This document shows, piece after piece, positions 36,609 to 47,546 of a stretch of 64,000 nt of DNA. Origin of the DNA: JACVRW01 sp963771715 (GTDB taxonomy: Bacteria > Actinomycetota > Thermoleophilia > Solirubrobacterales > Thermoleophilaceae); contig CAVYUQ010000002.1 in NCBI GenBank assembly GCA_963771715.1, positions 26,698 through 90,697 on the forward strand, given 5' to 3'. A program made the position numbers and the translations under genes. The notes beneath the pieces were generated by a model. That model did no database searches. It worked only from the letters and a program-made list of their open reading frames with translations, and was not told the origin of the DNA. How positions within the stretch are numbered: the first letter of the stretch is position 1; each line of letters opens with the position of its first letter.

Positions 36609-36609
<1 letters not shown>

Positions 36610-38174
36610 TGAACATTCAAGCGCCGCACCAGGAAGCCCTCACAGACGAGGGGCTCGCGCTCGTCGGCCGGCTCCACGAGGAGCTGGACGGTCGCCGCCG
36701 CCAGCTGCTCGACGCGCGCCAGAAGCTCCAGCAGGGGCTCGACGCCGACGGATCGCTCGACTTCGTGACCGCGCCCGAGGACTTCCGGGTCGCGCCGGTG
36801 CCGGACGCGCTCCAGGACAGGCGCGTCGAGATCACGGGACCGACCAGCCGCAAGATGGTCATCAATGCCCTGAACTCGGGTGCGCGCGGCTTCATGGCGG
36901 ACTTCGAGGACTCGAACTCGCCGACGTGGAGCAACATGATCGAGGGGCAGCTCAACCTCACCGACGCGATCAATGGCAGCATCGAGCACGACGAAAAGGG
37001 CAAGCACTACGAACTGGGCCCGGATCCCGCCGTCCTACACGTCCGGCCGCGCGGGCTTCACCTCCCCGAGGCGCACCTCCAGGTCGATGGCCAGCCGGTG
37101 GCCGGGGCGTTCATGGACTTCGGTCTCTACGTGCACCGCAATGCGCAGGCGCTGCTCGAGCGCGGCTGGGGGCCGTACTTCTACATCCCGAAGCTGGAGT
37201 CGCATCTGGAGGCGGCGCTCTGGCGCGACGCGTTCGTGATCGCCGAGGAGACGCTTGGGCTCGCGCGCGGCACGATCAAGGCCACCGTCCTGATCGAGAC
37301 GATCCCGGCGGCGTTCTGCATGGACGCGATCCTGTACGAGCTGCGCGACCACGCCGCCGGCCTGAACGCCGGGCGCTGGGACTACATCTTCTCGGTGATC
37401 AAGCGCTTCCGGTCGCGCCCGGAGTTCGTGCTTCCGGACCGCTCCGAGGTCGCGATGACCGTCCCGTTCATGAAGGCGTACAGCGACCTCGTGGTGAAGA
37501 CCTCCCATGCGCGCGGCGCCCATGCGATGGGCGGGATGGCGGCGGTGATTCCGTCGCGCACCGACGAGGAGGCCAATGAGCGCGCGTTCCAGGCGGTCGG
37601 GGCCGACAAGGAGCGCGAGGCGGACGACGGCTTCGACGGGACATGGGTCGCGCATCCCGATTCGGTGCAGGTGGCGATGGAGGCGTTCGATGCCGTGCTC
37701 GGCGAGCGGCCGAATCAGGTCGATCGCCAGCGGGATGACGTCGAGCCGTCCGCCTCCGCGCTTCTCGACGTGGCCTCCACCCCGGGCGATTGCACCGAGG
37801 AAGGGCTGCGCTCCAACGTGAACGTCGGGATCCAGTACATCTCGTCATGGCTGCGCGGGAACGGCGCGGCCGCGATCTACGGCCTGATGGAGGACGCCGC
37901 GACCGCCGAGATCGCGCGCGGCCAGGTGTGGCAGTGGATCAACCACGGAGCGACCCTCGACGACGGCCGTACCGTCACTTCCGAGCTGGTCCGCGAGCTC
38001 GAGGGCTCGGAGCTCGAGCGGATCCGCTCTGAGATAAGCGACGACGAGTGGTTCGAGCGCGAGGGCCGCCCCGACCTGTCTCGCACACTGTTCGAACGCG
38101 TGGCACTCGACAAGCGGTTCGTCGAATTCCTGACCCTGCCGGCGTACGAAGAGCTGCTCCGCTTAGAGCACTGA
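36609..38174 (+). CDS. aceB: Malate synthase A
   Basis: A 521-residue malate synthase that condenses glyoxylate with acetyl-CoA. GARGFMADFEDSNSPTWSNM is the conserved active-site region, and VTAPEDFRVAPVP, IKATVLIETIPAAFCMDAIL and SNVNVGIQYISSWLRGNGA are also diagnostic of the A-type enzyme. It lies in the cytoplasm. The ATG overlaps the ettA stop by one base. Glyoxylate could come from the glycolate oxidase GlcDEF encoded about 8 kb away; no isocitrate lyase gene is seen in the window. A strong hairpin follows the stop. Confidence 0.94.
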
Positions 38175-38180
38175 AGAAGA

Positions 38181-38196
38181 CCCGGCCCCCGCCGGG
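38181..38196. terminator. Bidirectional terminator hairpin between malate synthase and def
   Basis: CCCGGC-CCCC-GCCGGG is a perfect 6-bp G/C stem between two convergent genes. On the minus strand it is followed by TCTTCTTCAG, giving a weak T-rich tail for def; on the plus strand the tail is poor. Confidence 0.55.
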
Positions 38197-38239
38197 TGGC
38201 CGACGCCTCAATGCTGCTGTTTCGGGGCGCCGGCGGCGG

Positions 38240-38902
38240 CTAGGCGGCCTGGTCGCGCTCGCGTGCGCGCTCTGCCTCGCGCAGCTCGCGGAGCGCGCGC
38301 TTGCGCTCGTCCCGGGTGGTGCGGTCGAGGATCAGCACGCCGTCGAGGTGGTCCATCTCGTGCTGGATCACGCGGGCCTCGAGGCCGGACGCCTCGACCA
38401 TGCGGGTCTCGCCGTCCTCGTCGAGGGCGCGCACGCGCACGTAGACCGGTCGCTCGACGTCCACGGTTATGCCCGGGATCGAGAGGCAGCCCTCGTCTAG
38501 GGTTTCGTAGTCCTTGCTGGTCCACTCCAGCTCGGGGTTGGCGAGTGCCACCACGGGAGCGTCGGGGCCGATGCGGTACACGAGCAGCCTCTGTGAGAGC
38601 CCGAGCTGAGGGGCGGCGAGACCGACCCCGTAGGCGTCGCCCATGATCCCCGCCATACGGCTCACCTGCCTGCGGAGGGATTCGTCGAAGCGGTCGACCG
38701 GGGTCGCGCTCGACTTCAGGATCGGGTCGCCGAGCCGGCGGATGAAGGACATCGCAGCCACGCGGCGCGCCTCCGCCTCCGGGTCGAGCTGCGGAGCTTC
38801 CTCCTCGAGCGCGCGGCCATCGTCGGCGTGCGGGTCGCGATCGGCGCGGTCCGCGTCCTTGTGACGCGGCTCTCCCGCGGTGCTCTGCCGTTCCTCGGCC
38901 AT
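38240..38902 (-). CDS. def: Peptide deformylase
   Basis: A 220-residue enzyme removing the N-formyl group from nascent proteins. All three motifs are present: GVGLAAPQLG, EGCLSIPG (Cys metal ligand) and QHEMDHLDG (HExxH). The catalytic core starts at about residue 50; the first 50 residues are an acidic, probably disordered extension. ATG 38902 is the only good start before it. It lies downstream of priA on the same strand, a common arrangement, whereas fmt is separated by 18 kb here. Confidence 0.94.
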   Translation of the reverse strand: MAEERQSTAGEPRHKDADRADRDPHADDGRALEEEAPQLDPEAEARRVAAMSFIRRLGDPILKSSATPVDRFDESLRRQVSRMAGIMGDAYGVGLAAPQLGLSQRLLVYRIGPDAPVVALANPELEWTSKDYETLDEGCLSIPGITVDVERPVYVRVRALDEDGETRMVEASGLEARVIQHEMDHLDGVLILDRTTRDERKRALRELREAERARERDQAA

Positions 38903-38970
38903 CGAGGCCGAGTGTAACGCGAGTGGGCGCGAGCGTAACGGTCCGCGCGCGGCGCGCGGCGGGCGGCGCC

Positions 38971-41130
38971 CTACTGCGGATCCACGTCCACCGCGAAGCT
39001 CGCAGCGCCGTGCACTCGCTCCGCGGCGACCCCCTCCACCGCGTCGCGTACGGCGCTGATCGCCGGCGCTCGCTCCTGCGAGCGGATCACGAGCTGGGTG
39101 CGGTGGCGGCCCTGGCGGCGAAACAGTGGCGCGGGTCCCATCGCCGGCACGCCGGCTGCCGCGACGAGCTCGCGGACCGCCGTCGCGGCGGCCAGCTCCG
39201 GCCCCGGCTCGACCGACGAGCACACCACGCGGATCAGGTGGCCGTGGGGCGGGTAGCCGAGCAGCTCGCGGCGCCGCAGCTCCGCCTCGAGGAAGCCGTC
39301 CGCGTCGTGGCGCGCAGCGAAGCGGAGCGCCTCGGCCGAGGGGTCTAGCGCCTGGACGATCACGCGCCCGCCGCGCTCGCCGCGCCCGCTGCGGCCGGCG
39401 AGCTGCGCCACGAGCGCGAAGGTCCGCTCCTCCGCACGGAAGTCCGGGAAGCGCAGCGTGGCATCGGCGTCCAGAACGACGCCGAGCGTGACGTCCGGGA
39501 AGTCGTGGCCCTTCGCCACCATCTGAGTCCCGACCAGCACGCCCGCCTCCGCCTGGTCGAAGCGCCGCAGGACCGTGGCCACACCGGCCGCCGCGGCCAC
39601 GTCCGAGTCGAGCCGGAACACCGGCAGCGGAGCGACCAGCTCCTCCAGCTCGCGCTCAAGCTGCTCGGTCCCGGCCCCGTGGCGCGCGACCGACACCGAC
39701 TCGCAATCCGGGCACACCCGCGGGGCGAGCTCGCGGTGGCCGCAGTGGTGGCAGGCCACCTCGCCGCGGTCGCGGTGGAGCACGAGCGTGACGTCGCAGT
39801 TCGGGCACTCCCACACCCGCGCGCACGAGCGGCACGAGAGGAAGTTCGACCACCCGCGCCGGTTGAGCAGGACGATCGCCTTCTCACCGCGGCGGCGCAC
39901 GTCGTCGAGCGCCTGACGGGTGCGCTCGTGGAGCGGTCCCGCCGTGCCGGCCATGCCCACGAGCTCGACCGGCGGCAGGCGCCGCCCGTCGACGCGCGAC
40001 GGCAGCACGATCCGGTCGTGCCTCAGCATGGTCTCCGGCCGCGGCGTGGCGCTCCCGGCCACGAGCAGGGCGCCCTCGTCGGCGGCGCGGCGCTGCGCCA
40101 CCGCGCGAGCGTCGTAGCGCGGATCGCCCTCCTGCTTGTAGGAGCCGTCGTGCTCCTCGTCGACGATGATGAGCCCGAGGTCGTCGAAGGGCGCGAACAC
40201 CGCCGAGCGCGGGCCGACGCAGACGCGCGCCTCGCCTCGGCGCATCCGCCACCACTCGTCGTAGCGCTCGCGCTGCGATAGCCGCGAGTGCATCACCGCC
40301 ACGCGCTCGCCGAAGCGCTCGACGAAGCGGCCGGCGGTCTGTGGCGTGAGCGCGATCTCGGGCACGAGCACGATCGCCGAGCGGCCGCGCTCGAGCGCGG
40401 CGGCCACCGAGCGCAGGTAGACCTCGGTCTTGCCGCTGCCGGTGACACCGTGCAGCAGCAGCGGGGGGCCGTCGACCGGAGCGGCCTCGATCCGCGCGAA
40501 AGCGGCGGCCTGGTCCGCGGTGAGCTCCACCGTGCCGGCGCTCGCCCCGACCCGATCGAGCCGCGGCCGGCGCAGCGCGTCGGCAGCGCTCTCGAGCCTC
40601 AGCAGGCCACGCCGCTCGAGACTGCGCAGCGTGGAGTGCGAGCAGCCGGTCCGGCGCGCGAGCGCGGCTGCTCCCAACGGGGCGCCCGCGAGCGCCTCGA
40701 GCGCAGCCCGCTGCCGCGCGCCCATCCGAGCGCCCTCCTCCAGAGCAGCATCACCGGCTGGCGTGATCGCCGCCCGCAGCGACCGCTTCGGGCGCAGCGG
40801 CCGGCCGGCGCCCGTGCCGGTGCCGGGCGGCAACACGAGCGCGAGCCCGCGCGCCGGCGTGGAGACGTACTCGCGCGCAACCCAGAGCCCGAGCGCGACG
40901 AGCGACTGCGGCACGTCCGCCTCGAGCGCGGCGATCGGCTCGGCCAGCCGCTCGGGCGGCAGTTCGCTCTCGTCGGCCACGTCCACCACCACTCCCAGCA
41001 GGCGCCGGCGCCCAAACGGGACAACGAGCATGCTGCCCACGCCCACGTCCTCGAGCGCGCCCACGAGCCGGTAGTCGAACGGCCCGCGCAGGCTCCGCGC
41101 AGGGGTGAGTGGCTCGACCTTGGCGATCAC
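38971..41130 (-). CDS. priA: Primosomal replication protein PriA
   Basis: A 719-residue DEAD-type helicase involved in replication restart. The helicase core has Walker A VTGSGKTEVYL, the DEEH box IIVDEEHDGSYKQEGDPRYD, GSATPRPE and MVAKGHDFPDVT (motif V). Zinc-binding Cys pairs are in CRSCARVWECPNC, CHHCGHRE and CPDCES. Unlike many actinobacterial PriA proteins, which lack helicase motifs, this copy looks catalytically complete. The N-terminal 3' DNA-binding domain begins LRGPFDYRLVG. It precedes def by 68 bases. Confidence 0.93.
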   Translation of the reverse strand: MIAKVEPLTPARSLRGPFDYRLVGALEDVGVGSMLVVPFGRRRLLGVVVDVADESELPPERLAEPIAALEADVPQSLVALGLWVAREYVSTPARGLALVLPPGTGTGAGRPLRPKRSLRAAITPAGDAALEEGARMGARQRAALEALAGAPLGAAALARRTGCSHSTLRSLERRGLLRLESAADALRRPRLDRVGASAGTVELTADQAAAFARIEAAPVDGPPLLLHGVTGSGKTEVYLRSVAAALERGRSAIVLVPEIALTPQTAGRFVERFGERVAVMHSRLSQRERYDEWWRMRRGEARVCVGPRSAVFAPFDDLGLIIVDEEHDGSYKQEGDPRYDARAVAQRRAADEGALLVAGSATPRPETMLRHDRIVLPSRVDGRRLPPVELVGMAGTAGPLHERTRQALDDVRRRGEKAIVLLNRRGWSNFLSCRSCARVWECPNCDVTLVLHRDRGEVACHHCGHRELAPRVCPDCESVSVARHGAGTEQLERELEELVAPLPVFRLDSDVAAAAGVATVLRRFDQAEAGVLVGTQMVAKGHDFPDVTLGVVLDADATLRFPDFRAEERTFALVAQLAGRSGRGERGGRVIVQALDPSAEALRFAARHDADGFLEAELRRRELLGYPPHGHLIRVVCSSVEPGPELAAATAVRELVAAAGVPAMGPAPLFRRQGRHRTQLVIRSQERAPAISAVRDAVEGVAAERVHGAASFAVDVDPQ

Positions 41131-41191
41131 ACCCCCGAAGCTACGGGCCGGCCCGGACGGCGGTCGGCCGCGGCGTTAGTGTGGGACATGG

Positions 41192-42325
41192 ATGAGCGAG
41201 CGCCACGTAGTGATCGTGGGCGCCGGGCCCGCAGGTATCGCCGCAGCCGTAGCCCTCAAGGACCGCGGCCTGCGACCGATCGTCGTCGACCAGGCCGAGA
41301 GCGTGGCCTCCTCATGGCGGCGGCGCTACGACCGCCTGCGGCTGAACACCTGCCGCCCCTTGTCCCACCTGCCCAAGCGGCGCTTTCCGAAGGGCACGCC
41401 GATGTTCCCGTCGCGAGACCAGCTGATCGAGCACCTGGAGCGCCACGCGGCCGAGGACGGAATCGAGCTGAAGCTCGGAACGCGCGTCGACCGGATCGAC
41501 CGCGGCAACGGCGGCTGGGCCCTCGACACCTCCGCGGGCGAGTTGCACTCGCCTCAGGTGATCGCAGCCACGGGCTACGAGCAGGAGCCGATCATTCCGG
41601 ACTGGAGCGGCCGCGAAGCATTCAAGGGTGAGCTCCTGCACTCCTCCGCGTACAGGAACCCCGCGCCGTTCGATGGCAGGCGGGTCCTGGTGGTGGGACC
41701 CGGGTGCTCCGGCATGGAGATCGCGTACGACCTCGCTGAGGGCGGGGCGAGCAAGGTCTGGCTCTCGGCCCGGACGCCGCCCAACATCCTCATGCGCACG
41801 GGTCCGGGCGGGCTTCCAGGCGACGTGATCGGCGTGACCCTGCTCCACTTCCCGCCGCGGATGGGCGACGCCATCGCGCGCTTTGGCCGCAAGCAGGACC
41901 TCGGCGACCTGACCGAGTACGGCCTGCCCGTGCCGGACGAGGGCGTGATGTCCAGGCTGCGGCGAACCGGGCAGGCTCCCGCGATCGTCGACATGGAGGT
42001 CATCGACGCGATCAAGGCGGGACGGATCGAGGTCGTACGCGGCGTGGCCTCGCTGGACGAGACCGGCGTGGCGCTCGCCGACGGCGCCCGCGTGGAGCCG
42101 GACGCGGTGATCTGCGCGACCGGTTACAGCCGCGTCCTCGAGCCGCTGGTCGGGCACCTCGGCGTATTGGACGAACACCAGATGCCGCGTGCGCGCGGGG
42201 CCACGCCGGCGGCGCCGGGCCTGCGCTTCATCGGCTACGTGCCGCGGCCGGGCGGCCTGGGCTACATGGGCAAGGAGAGCAGGAGGGCCGCCCGGGCGAT
42301 CGCCCGCGAGCTGCGCGCCGCGTAG
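41192..42325 (+). CDS. Flavin-containing monooxygenase
   Basis: A 377-residue flavoprotein monooxygenase. The FAD-binding site is VIVGAGPAGIAAA (residues 7-19), the NADPH site is LVVGPGCSGMEIA near residue 170, and the FMO fingerprint FxGxxxHxxxY appears as FKGELLHSSAY. It probably hydroxylates a soft nucleophile (S or N) or acts in Baeyer-Villiger style. The nearest minus-strand neighbour ends 10 bases downstream of its stop. It stands alone after a 61-base gap from priA. The substrate is not evident. Confidence 0.86.
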   Translation: MSERHVVIVGAGPAGIAAAVALKDRGLRPIVVDQAESVASSWRRRYDRLRLNTCRPLSHLPKRRFPKGTPMFPSRDQLIEHLERHAAEDGIELKLGTRVDRIDRGNGGWALDTSAGELHSPQVIAATGYEQEPIIPDWSGREAFKGELLHSSAYRNPAPFDGRRVLVVGPGCSGMEIAYDLAEGGASKVWLSARTPPNILMRTGPGGLPGDVIGVTLLHFPPRMGDAIARFGRKQDLGDLTEYGLPVPDEGVMSRLRRTGQAPAIVDMEVIDAIKAGRIEVVRGVASLDETGVALADGARVEPDAVICATGYSRVLEPLVGHLGVLDEHQMPRARGATPAAPGLRFIGYVPRPGGLGYMGKESRRAARAIARELRAA

Positions 42326-42335
42326 CCGCCGGGGC

Positions 42336-43745
42336 TCAGGCCGCGGCCGCGCGTGCGGCCTCGTCCTGTTCGCGCCCGATCACGCGCTCGAGCGCCTCGA
42401 CGCAGGCGGGGTCGAACCTGGTCCCGGACTCCTCGCTGATCAGCTCCAGGGCCTTGTCGAGCGTCCAGGCCGGGCGGTAGACCCGCTTGGACAGGAGCGC
42501 GTCGAACACGTCGCAGACGGCGAGGATGCGGGTCTCGATGTCGAGATCCGGCGCGCCGAGGCCGCGCGGGTAGCCGCTTCCGTCGAGCCGCTCGTGGTGG
42601 TCGAGCACCAGCCGCGCCACCTGTGCGGAGAAACCGAGCTGGCGAACGAGCTCGCTGCCCAGCTCCGCGTGGCGCTTGATCACGTCGTACTCCTCGTCGG
42701 TGAGCGCGCCCGGCTTCTGCAGGATCTCGTTCGGCACGGAGAGCTTCCCGACGTCGTGCACGAGCCCGCCGATCGCCAGCTCGCGAAGCCGCGCCGGGGC
42801 GAGGCCGAGCTCCTCGCCCACCTGCACGGCGCGCAGCGCGACGCCGCGCGTGTGCTCCGCGGTGTAGTCGTCCTTGTGCGCGAGCCGCACCAGCAGTGCG
42901 CGCACCGTCGGGCCCATGAAGGCGTCCGCAGCGCTCACGAGCTCGCTGGCGCGCAGGTCGCCGACCAGCGGCCGCGACTGCGCGCCCCGGTGAAGGTCGA
43001 GGGCCACAGGCACGCCCACCAGCCCGATCCCGATCAGCTCCCACGCGTGCCCGAGCCACCAGCCGAGCTCGTAATACTCGAGCAGCAGGCCCGGCACGAG
43101 CGCCACGGCGAGCAGGACGAGCCCGTACACGACCGCCAGGTCGGCCAGGCGCCGCGTGAGCAGGTAGGTGCGCGCGGCGCGCACGGCGAGCGCGCCGTAG
43201 AAGACCATGCCGAACCCGAGCACGATGTACGCGGCCGTGCTGGCCGCCTCGGGCACCCCCGGGATGAACGAAGGCTCGAGGATGCCGACGAGGCCGAGGC
43301 CGACGATCACCACGAGCAGGGCCGCCTGGAGCGCAAGCACCGGTCGCACGGCGCTGGGCCGCCGCAGCTCCGGAATCGTGGAGAGCGCGAGCACCGCGCC
43401 GCCCACCGGCAACGTGAGCGCGCCCGAGAACGCCACCAGCCCGTTGTCGCCGACCAGGAACCCCGGCGTGGTGAGCCCGTGGATCGACAGCAGCGCGGCC
43501 ATCGACGAGAATGCGGTTCCGATCAGCACCGCGCGGGCGTCACCGCGGCGGGCGCCGGCCAGCGTCAGCGCCAGCGCGGCGGCGGCCGCGAGCCCGGCGC
43601 TGATGCCGATGGGAAGGAAGTGCACGGCGCCCGGGATCTGCACCTCGGTCTCGCCGAAGAAGTGCACGACCCCCGCGGGCAGCACGGCGCAGCCGGCGAG
43701 CAGGCCGAGCAGCGACACCGCCCGCTGGCGCAGCAGATGGGCCAT
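42336..43745 (-). CDS. Membrane HD-GYP domain phosphodiesterase
   Basis: A 469-residue protein with seven or eight membrane helices (residues about 8-250) and a C-terminal HD-GYP domain. Key residues are seen in EHTRGVALRAVQ, HDVGKLSVPNEILQKPG, KRHAELGSEL and HHERLDGSGYPRGL, covering the H/HD metal sites and the GYP motif. It should degrade c-di-GMP at the cytoplasmic face. The ATG at 43745 is chosen since AGGGG lies four bases upstream; a GTG at 43763 is possible. It is divergent from the class III cyclase with only 41 bases between starts. Confidence 0.88.
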   Translation of the reverse strand: MAHLLRQRAVSLLGLLAGCAVLPAGVVHFFGETEVQIPGAVHFLPIGISAGLAAAAALALTLAGARRGDARAVLIGTAFSSMAALLSIHGLTTPGFLVGDNGLVAFSGALTLPVGGAVLALSTIPELRRPSAVRPVLALQAALLVVIVGLGLVGILEPSFIPGVPEAASTAAYIVLGFGMVFYGALAVRAARTYLLTRRLADLAVVYGLVLLAVALVPGLLLEYYELGWWLGHAWELIGIGLVGVPVALDLHRGAQSRPLVGDLRASELVSAADAFMGPTVRALLVRLAHKDDYTAEHTRGVALRAVQVGEELGLAPARLRELAIGGLVHDVGKLSVPNEILQKPGALTDEEYDVIKRHAELGSELVRQLGFSAQVARLVLDHHERLDGSGYPRGLGAPDLDIETRILAVCDVFDALLSKRVYRPAWTLDKALELISEESGTRFDPACVEALERVIGREQDEAARAAAA

Positions 43746-43786
43746 GCGACCCCTATCGGACACCGTGCGTGGCTTCTTAAGGCACC

Positions 43787-44889
43787 ATGTGGGCCGTGGC
43801 GATCGACTTCGAGGCGGAGGGTCTGCTCGAGCGCGCCAGCGACCGCGAGGCCCGGCTCGAGCTGTTGCGCAGCCTCGAGCAGGAGGGATTCAGCCTCGAG
43901 GAGCTGCGCGAGGCGGCGGCGCACGACCGGCTGGCGCTACTGCCGATGGAGCGCGTTCTCGCCGGCGACGGCAAGCTGTACACGCGTGACGAGCTGGCCG
44001 AGGCGACCGGCCTCGACCAGGAGTTCCTCGACGAGGCCGCGCGAGCCCTCGGCGTGCCGGTGCGCGAGCCGGGCGAGCGCGCGATCACCGAGGAGGAGCT
44101 CGAGCTGTCGCGCAGCGCGAAGGCGCTGCTGGACGCCGGGCTCAGCCGGGAGTCGTTCCTCGACCTGACCGCTGTGATGAGCCGCTCGATGCAGAGCGTC
44201 GCGGCGTCGCTGCGCGGAGTCTTCGGCGAGGCGTTCCTCCACCCTGGCGACACCGAGCGCGACCTAGGGCTGCGCTACGCCGAGGCGCTCAGGAATCTCG
44301 GCCCGCTGGCCGCCCCGACGCTCCAGCACATGCTGAACCTGCGCCTGCGCGAGCAGATGCGGGAGGCGGTGATCAGCCAGGCTGAGCTCCAGAGCGGCCG
44401 GCTGACCGGCTCGCAGCCGGTGACCGTGGGCTTCGTGGACATCGTCGGGTTCACCCAGCTCGGCGAGGACGTGGCGCCCGAGGACCTCGGCGCTGTCGTG
44501 CGCAGCTTCGAGCGCGCGGCGTCCAAGGCCGCCGAGGCGCCGGTGCGGCTCGTGAAGACGATCGGTGACGCCGCCATGCTCGTCGGCCCCGAGCCGGGGC
44601 CCGTGGTCGACACGATCCTCGGCCTCGTCGAGCGCTCCAAGGAGGACGGCCCGCTGCTGCGCGGCGGGGTCGCATCCGGTGAGGGCCTTCCGCGCGCGGG
44701 CGACTGGTACGGGCGCCCGGTGAACCTCGCCGCTCGCCTCACCTCCTTCGCGCGCCGCGGCACCGTGGTCACCTCGAGCGAGGTGCGCGAGGCCGCGGGC
44801 GACGGCTACGACTGGTCAGCCGCCGGGAGCCGGCGCTTCAAGGGAGTCCGAGGCAGTGTGGACGTCTACCGGGTGAGACCGGCGGCCGG

Positions 44890-44893
<4 letters not shown>
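43787..44893 (+). CDS. Class III adenylate/guanylate cyclase with N-terminal regulatory domain
   Basis: A 368-residue soluble protein. The catalytic domain (about 200-365) has VGFVDIVGFTQLGE (first metal Asp), VKTIGDAAMLVG (Lys for adenine and second Asp) and WYGRPVNLAARLTSF (Asn and Arg of the transition state), so cAMP production is likely. The N-terminal 180 residues (LYTRDELAEATGLD, LDAGLSRESFLDLTAVMSRS) match the autoinhibitory domain of Rv1264-type cyclases. The stop overlaps the metK end by 4 bases. Confidence 0.9.
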
Positions 44894-46149
<1,256 letters not shown>

Positions 46150-46175
46150 GAGGCCGGGAAGGGTACACATGGCAC

Positions 46176-47546
46176 GTGGAACTTCAGTGGGTAACCATTA
46201 TCGAGCCGTTTCGCATCCACTCGGTGGAGCCGATCAGGATGACCACGCGCGAGGAGCGCGAGGAGGAACTCGAGCGAGCCGGCTACAACCTCTTCAGCGT
46301 GCCGGCACCGCGAGTGCTCATCGACCTGCTCACGGACTCGGGCACCGGGGCGATGTCGTCGGAGCAGTGGGCCGGGCTCCAGCGGGGTGACGAGAGCTAC
46401 GCGGGGTCGGCGTCGTGGTTCCGCTTTCGCGACGCCGTGCAGGAGCTGTTCCCGTTCGAGCACGTGATCCCGACCCACCAGGGGCGAGCGGCCGAGAAGA
46501 TCATCTTCAGCGTGCTGGGGGCTCCCGGCAAGACGATCCCAAACAACACCCACTTCGACACCACGCGCGCGAACGTGGAGTTCAGCGGGGCCGAGGCGCT
46601 CGACCTGCCGGTGCCCGAGGCGCTCGTGCCGTCCTCGCGCCACCCGTTCAAGGGCGACATGGACGTGGAGGCCCTGCGGCGCGTGCTCGCCGAGCGAGAC
46701 GTGCCCGTGGTGTTCATGACGCTCACGAACAACTCGGGCGGCGGGCAGCCGGTCTCGATGGCGAACCTGCGCGCGGTGCGCGAGGCGTGCGACGCGGCCG
46801 GCGTGCCGCTCTTCCTCGACGCCTGCCGCTTCGCGGAGAACGCCTGGTTCGTGAAGCTGCGCGAGGAGGGCTACGCAGACACCCCCGTGCCGGAGATCGT
46901 GCGCGAGACCGCCTCGCTGGCGGACGGGATGACCATGTCCGCGAAGAAGGACCCACTCGGGAACATCGGCGGCTGGCTCGCGCTGGACGACGACGGGCTG
47001 GCGGAGCAGGCGCGCAACCTGCTCATCCTCACCGAGGGCTTCCCCACTTACGGCGGCATGGCTGGGCGCGACATGGACGCGATCGCGCAGGGCCTGCGCG
47101 AGGTGGTCGACGAGGACTACCTGCGCTACCGCATCACCTCCACCGAGTACCTCGGCGAGGCGCTGAACCGCGCCGGCATTCCTGTCGTGTTGCCCGTGGG
47201 CGGGCACGCGGTGTACATCGACGCGCGCGCGTTCCTCCCCCACATCCCGCCGCTCGAGTACCCCGGCCAGTCGCTCGCCGTGGCGCTCTACCGCGAGGGC
47301 GGCATCCGCTGCTCCGAGATCGGCACCGTGATGTTCGGGCTCCAGCCCGACGGCTCGGAGCAGCCGGCCGCGATGGACCTGGTGCGGCTCGCGATCCCGC
47401 GCCGCACGTACACGCAGTCGCACATCGACTACGTGATCGAGGTCTGCCAGCACGTTGCCCAACACGCGGCCGAGCTGCGCGGCCTTCGGATCGTTGAGCA
47501 GCCGCCGGTGCTGCGCCACTTCACGGCGCGCTTCGCGCCGCTCTAG
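46176..47546 (+). CDS. tnaA: Tryptophanase / tyrosine phenol-lyase family beta-eliminating lyase
   Basis: A 456-residue PLP enzyme. The N terminus EPFRIHSVEPIRMTTREERE and IDLLTDSGTGAMSSEQWAGL match TnaA closely. PTHQGRAAEKI and NNSGGGQPVSMANL line the site, LDACRFAENAWF holds the PLP-pyridine Asp and Arg, and MSAKKDPLGNIGGW has the PLP Lys. It should release indole or phenol, pyruvate and ammonia. The GTG start is supported by alignment of EPFRI. No tnaC-like leader or tnaB permease is visible. The call between tryptophanase and tyrosine phenol-lyase is tentative. Confidence 0.85.
   Translation: MELQWVTIIEPFRIHSVEPIRMTTREEREEELERAGYNLFSVPAPRVLIDLLTDSGTGAMSSEQWAGLQRGDESYAGSASWFRFRDAVQELFPFEHVIPTHQGRAAEKIIFSVLGAPGKTIPNNTHFDTTRANVEFSGAEALDLPVPEALVPSSRHPFKGDMDVEALRRVLAERDVPVVFMTLTNNSGGGQPVSMANLRAVREACDAAGVPLFLDACRFAENAWFVKLREEGYADTPVPEIVRETASLADGMTMSAKKDPLGNIGGWLALDDDGLAEQARNLLILTEGFPTYGGMAGRDMDAIAQGLREVVDEDYLRYRITSTEYLGEALNRAGIPVVLPVGGHAVYIDARAFLPHIPPLEYPGQSLAVALYREGGIRCSEIGTVMFGLQPDGSEQPAAMDLVRLAIPRRTYTQSHIDYVIEVCQHVAQHAAELRGLRIVEQPPVLRHFTARFAPL

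Noticed and set aside
46150..46175. A SAM riboswitch upstream of metK
   Set aside because: Only 26 bases separate metK from the divergent tryptophanase start, far too short for any known class.
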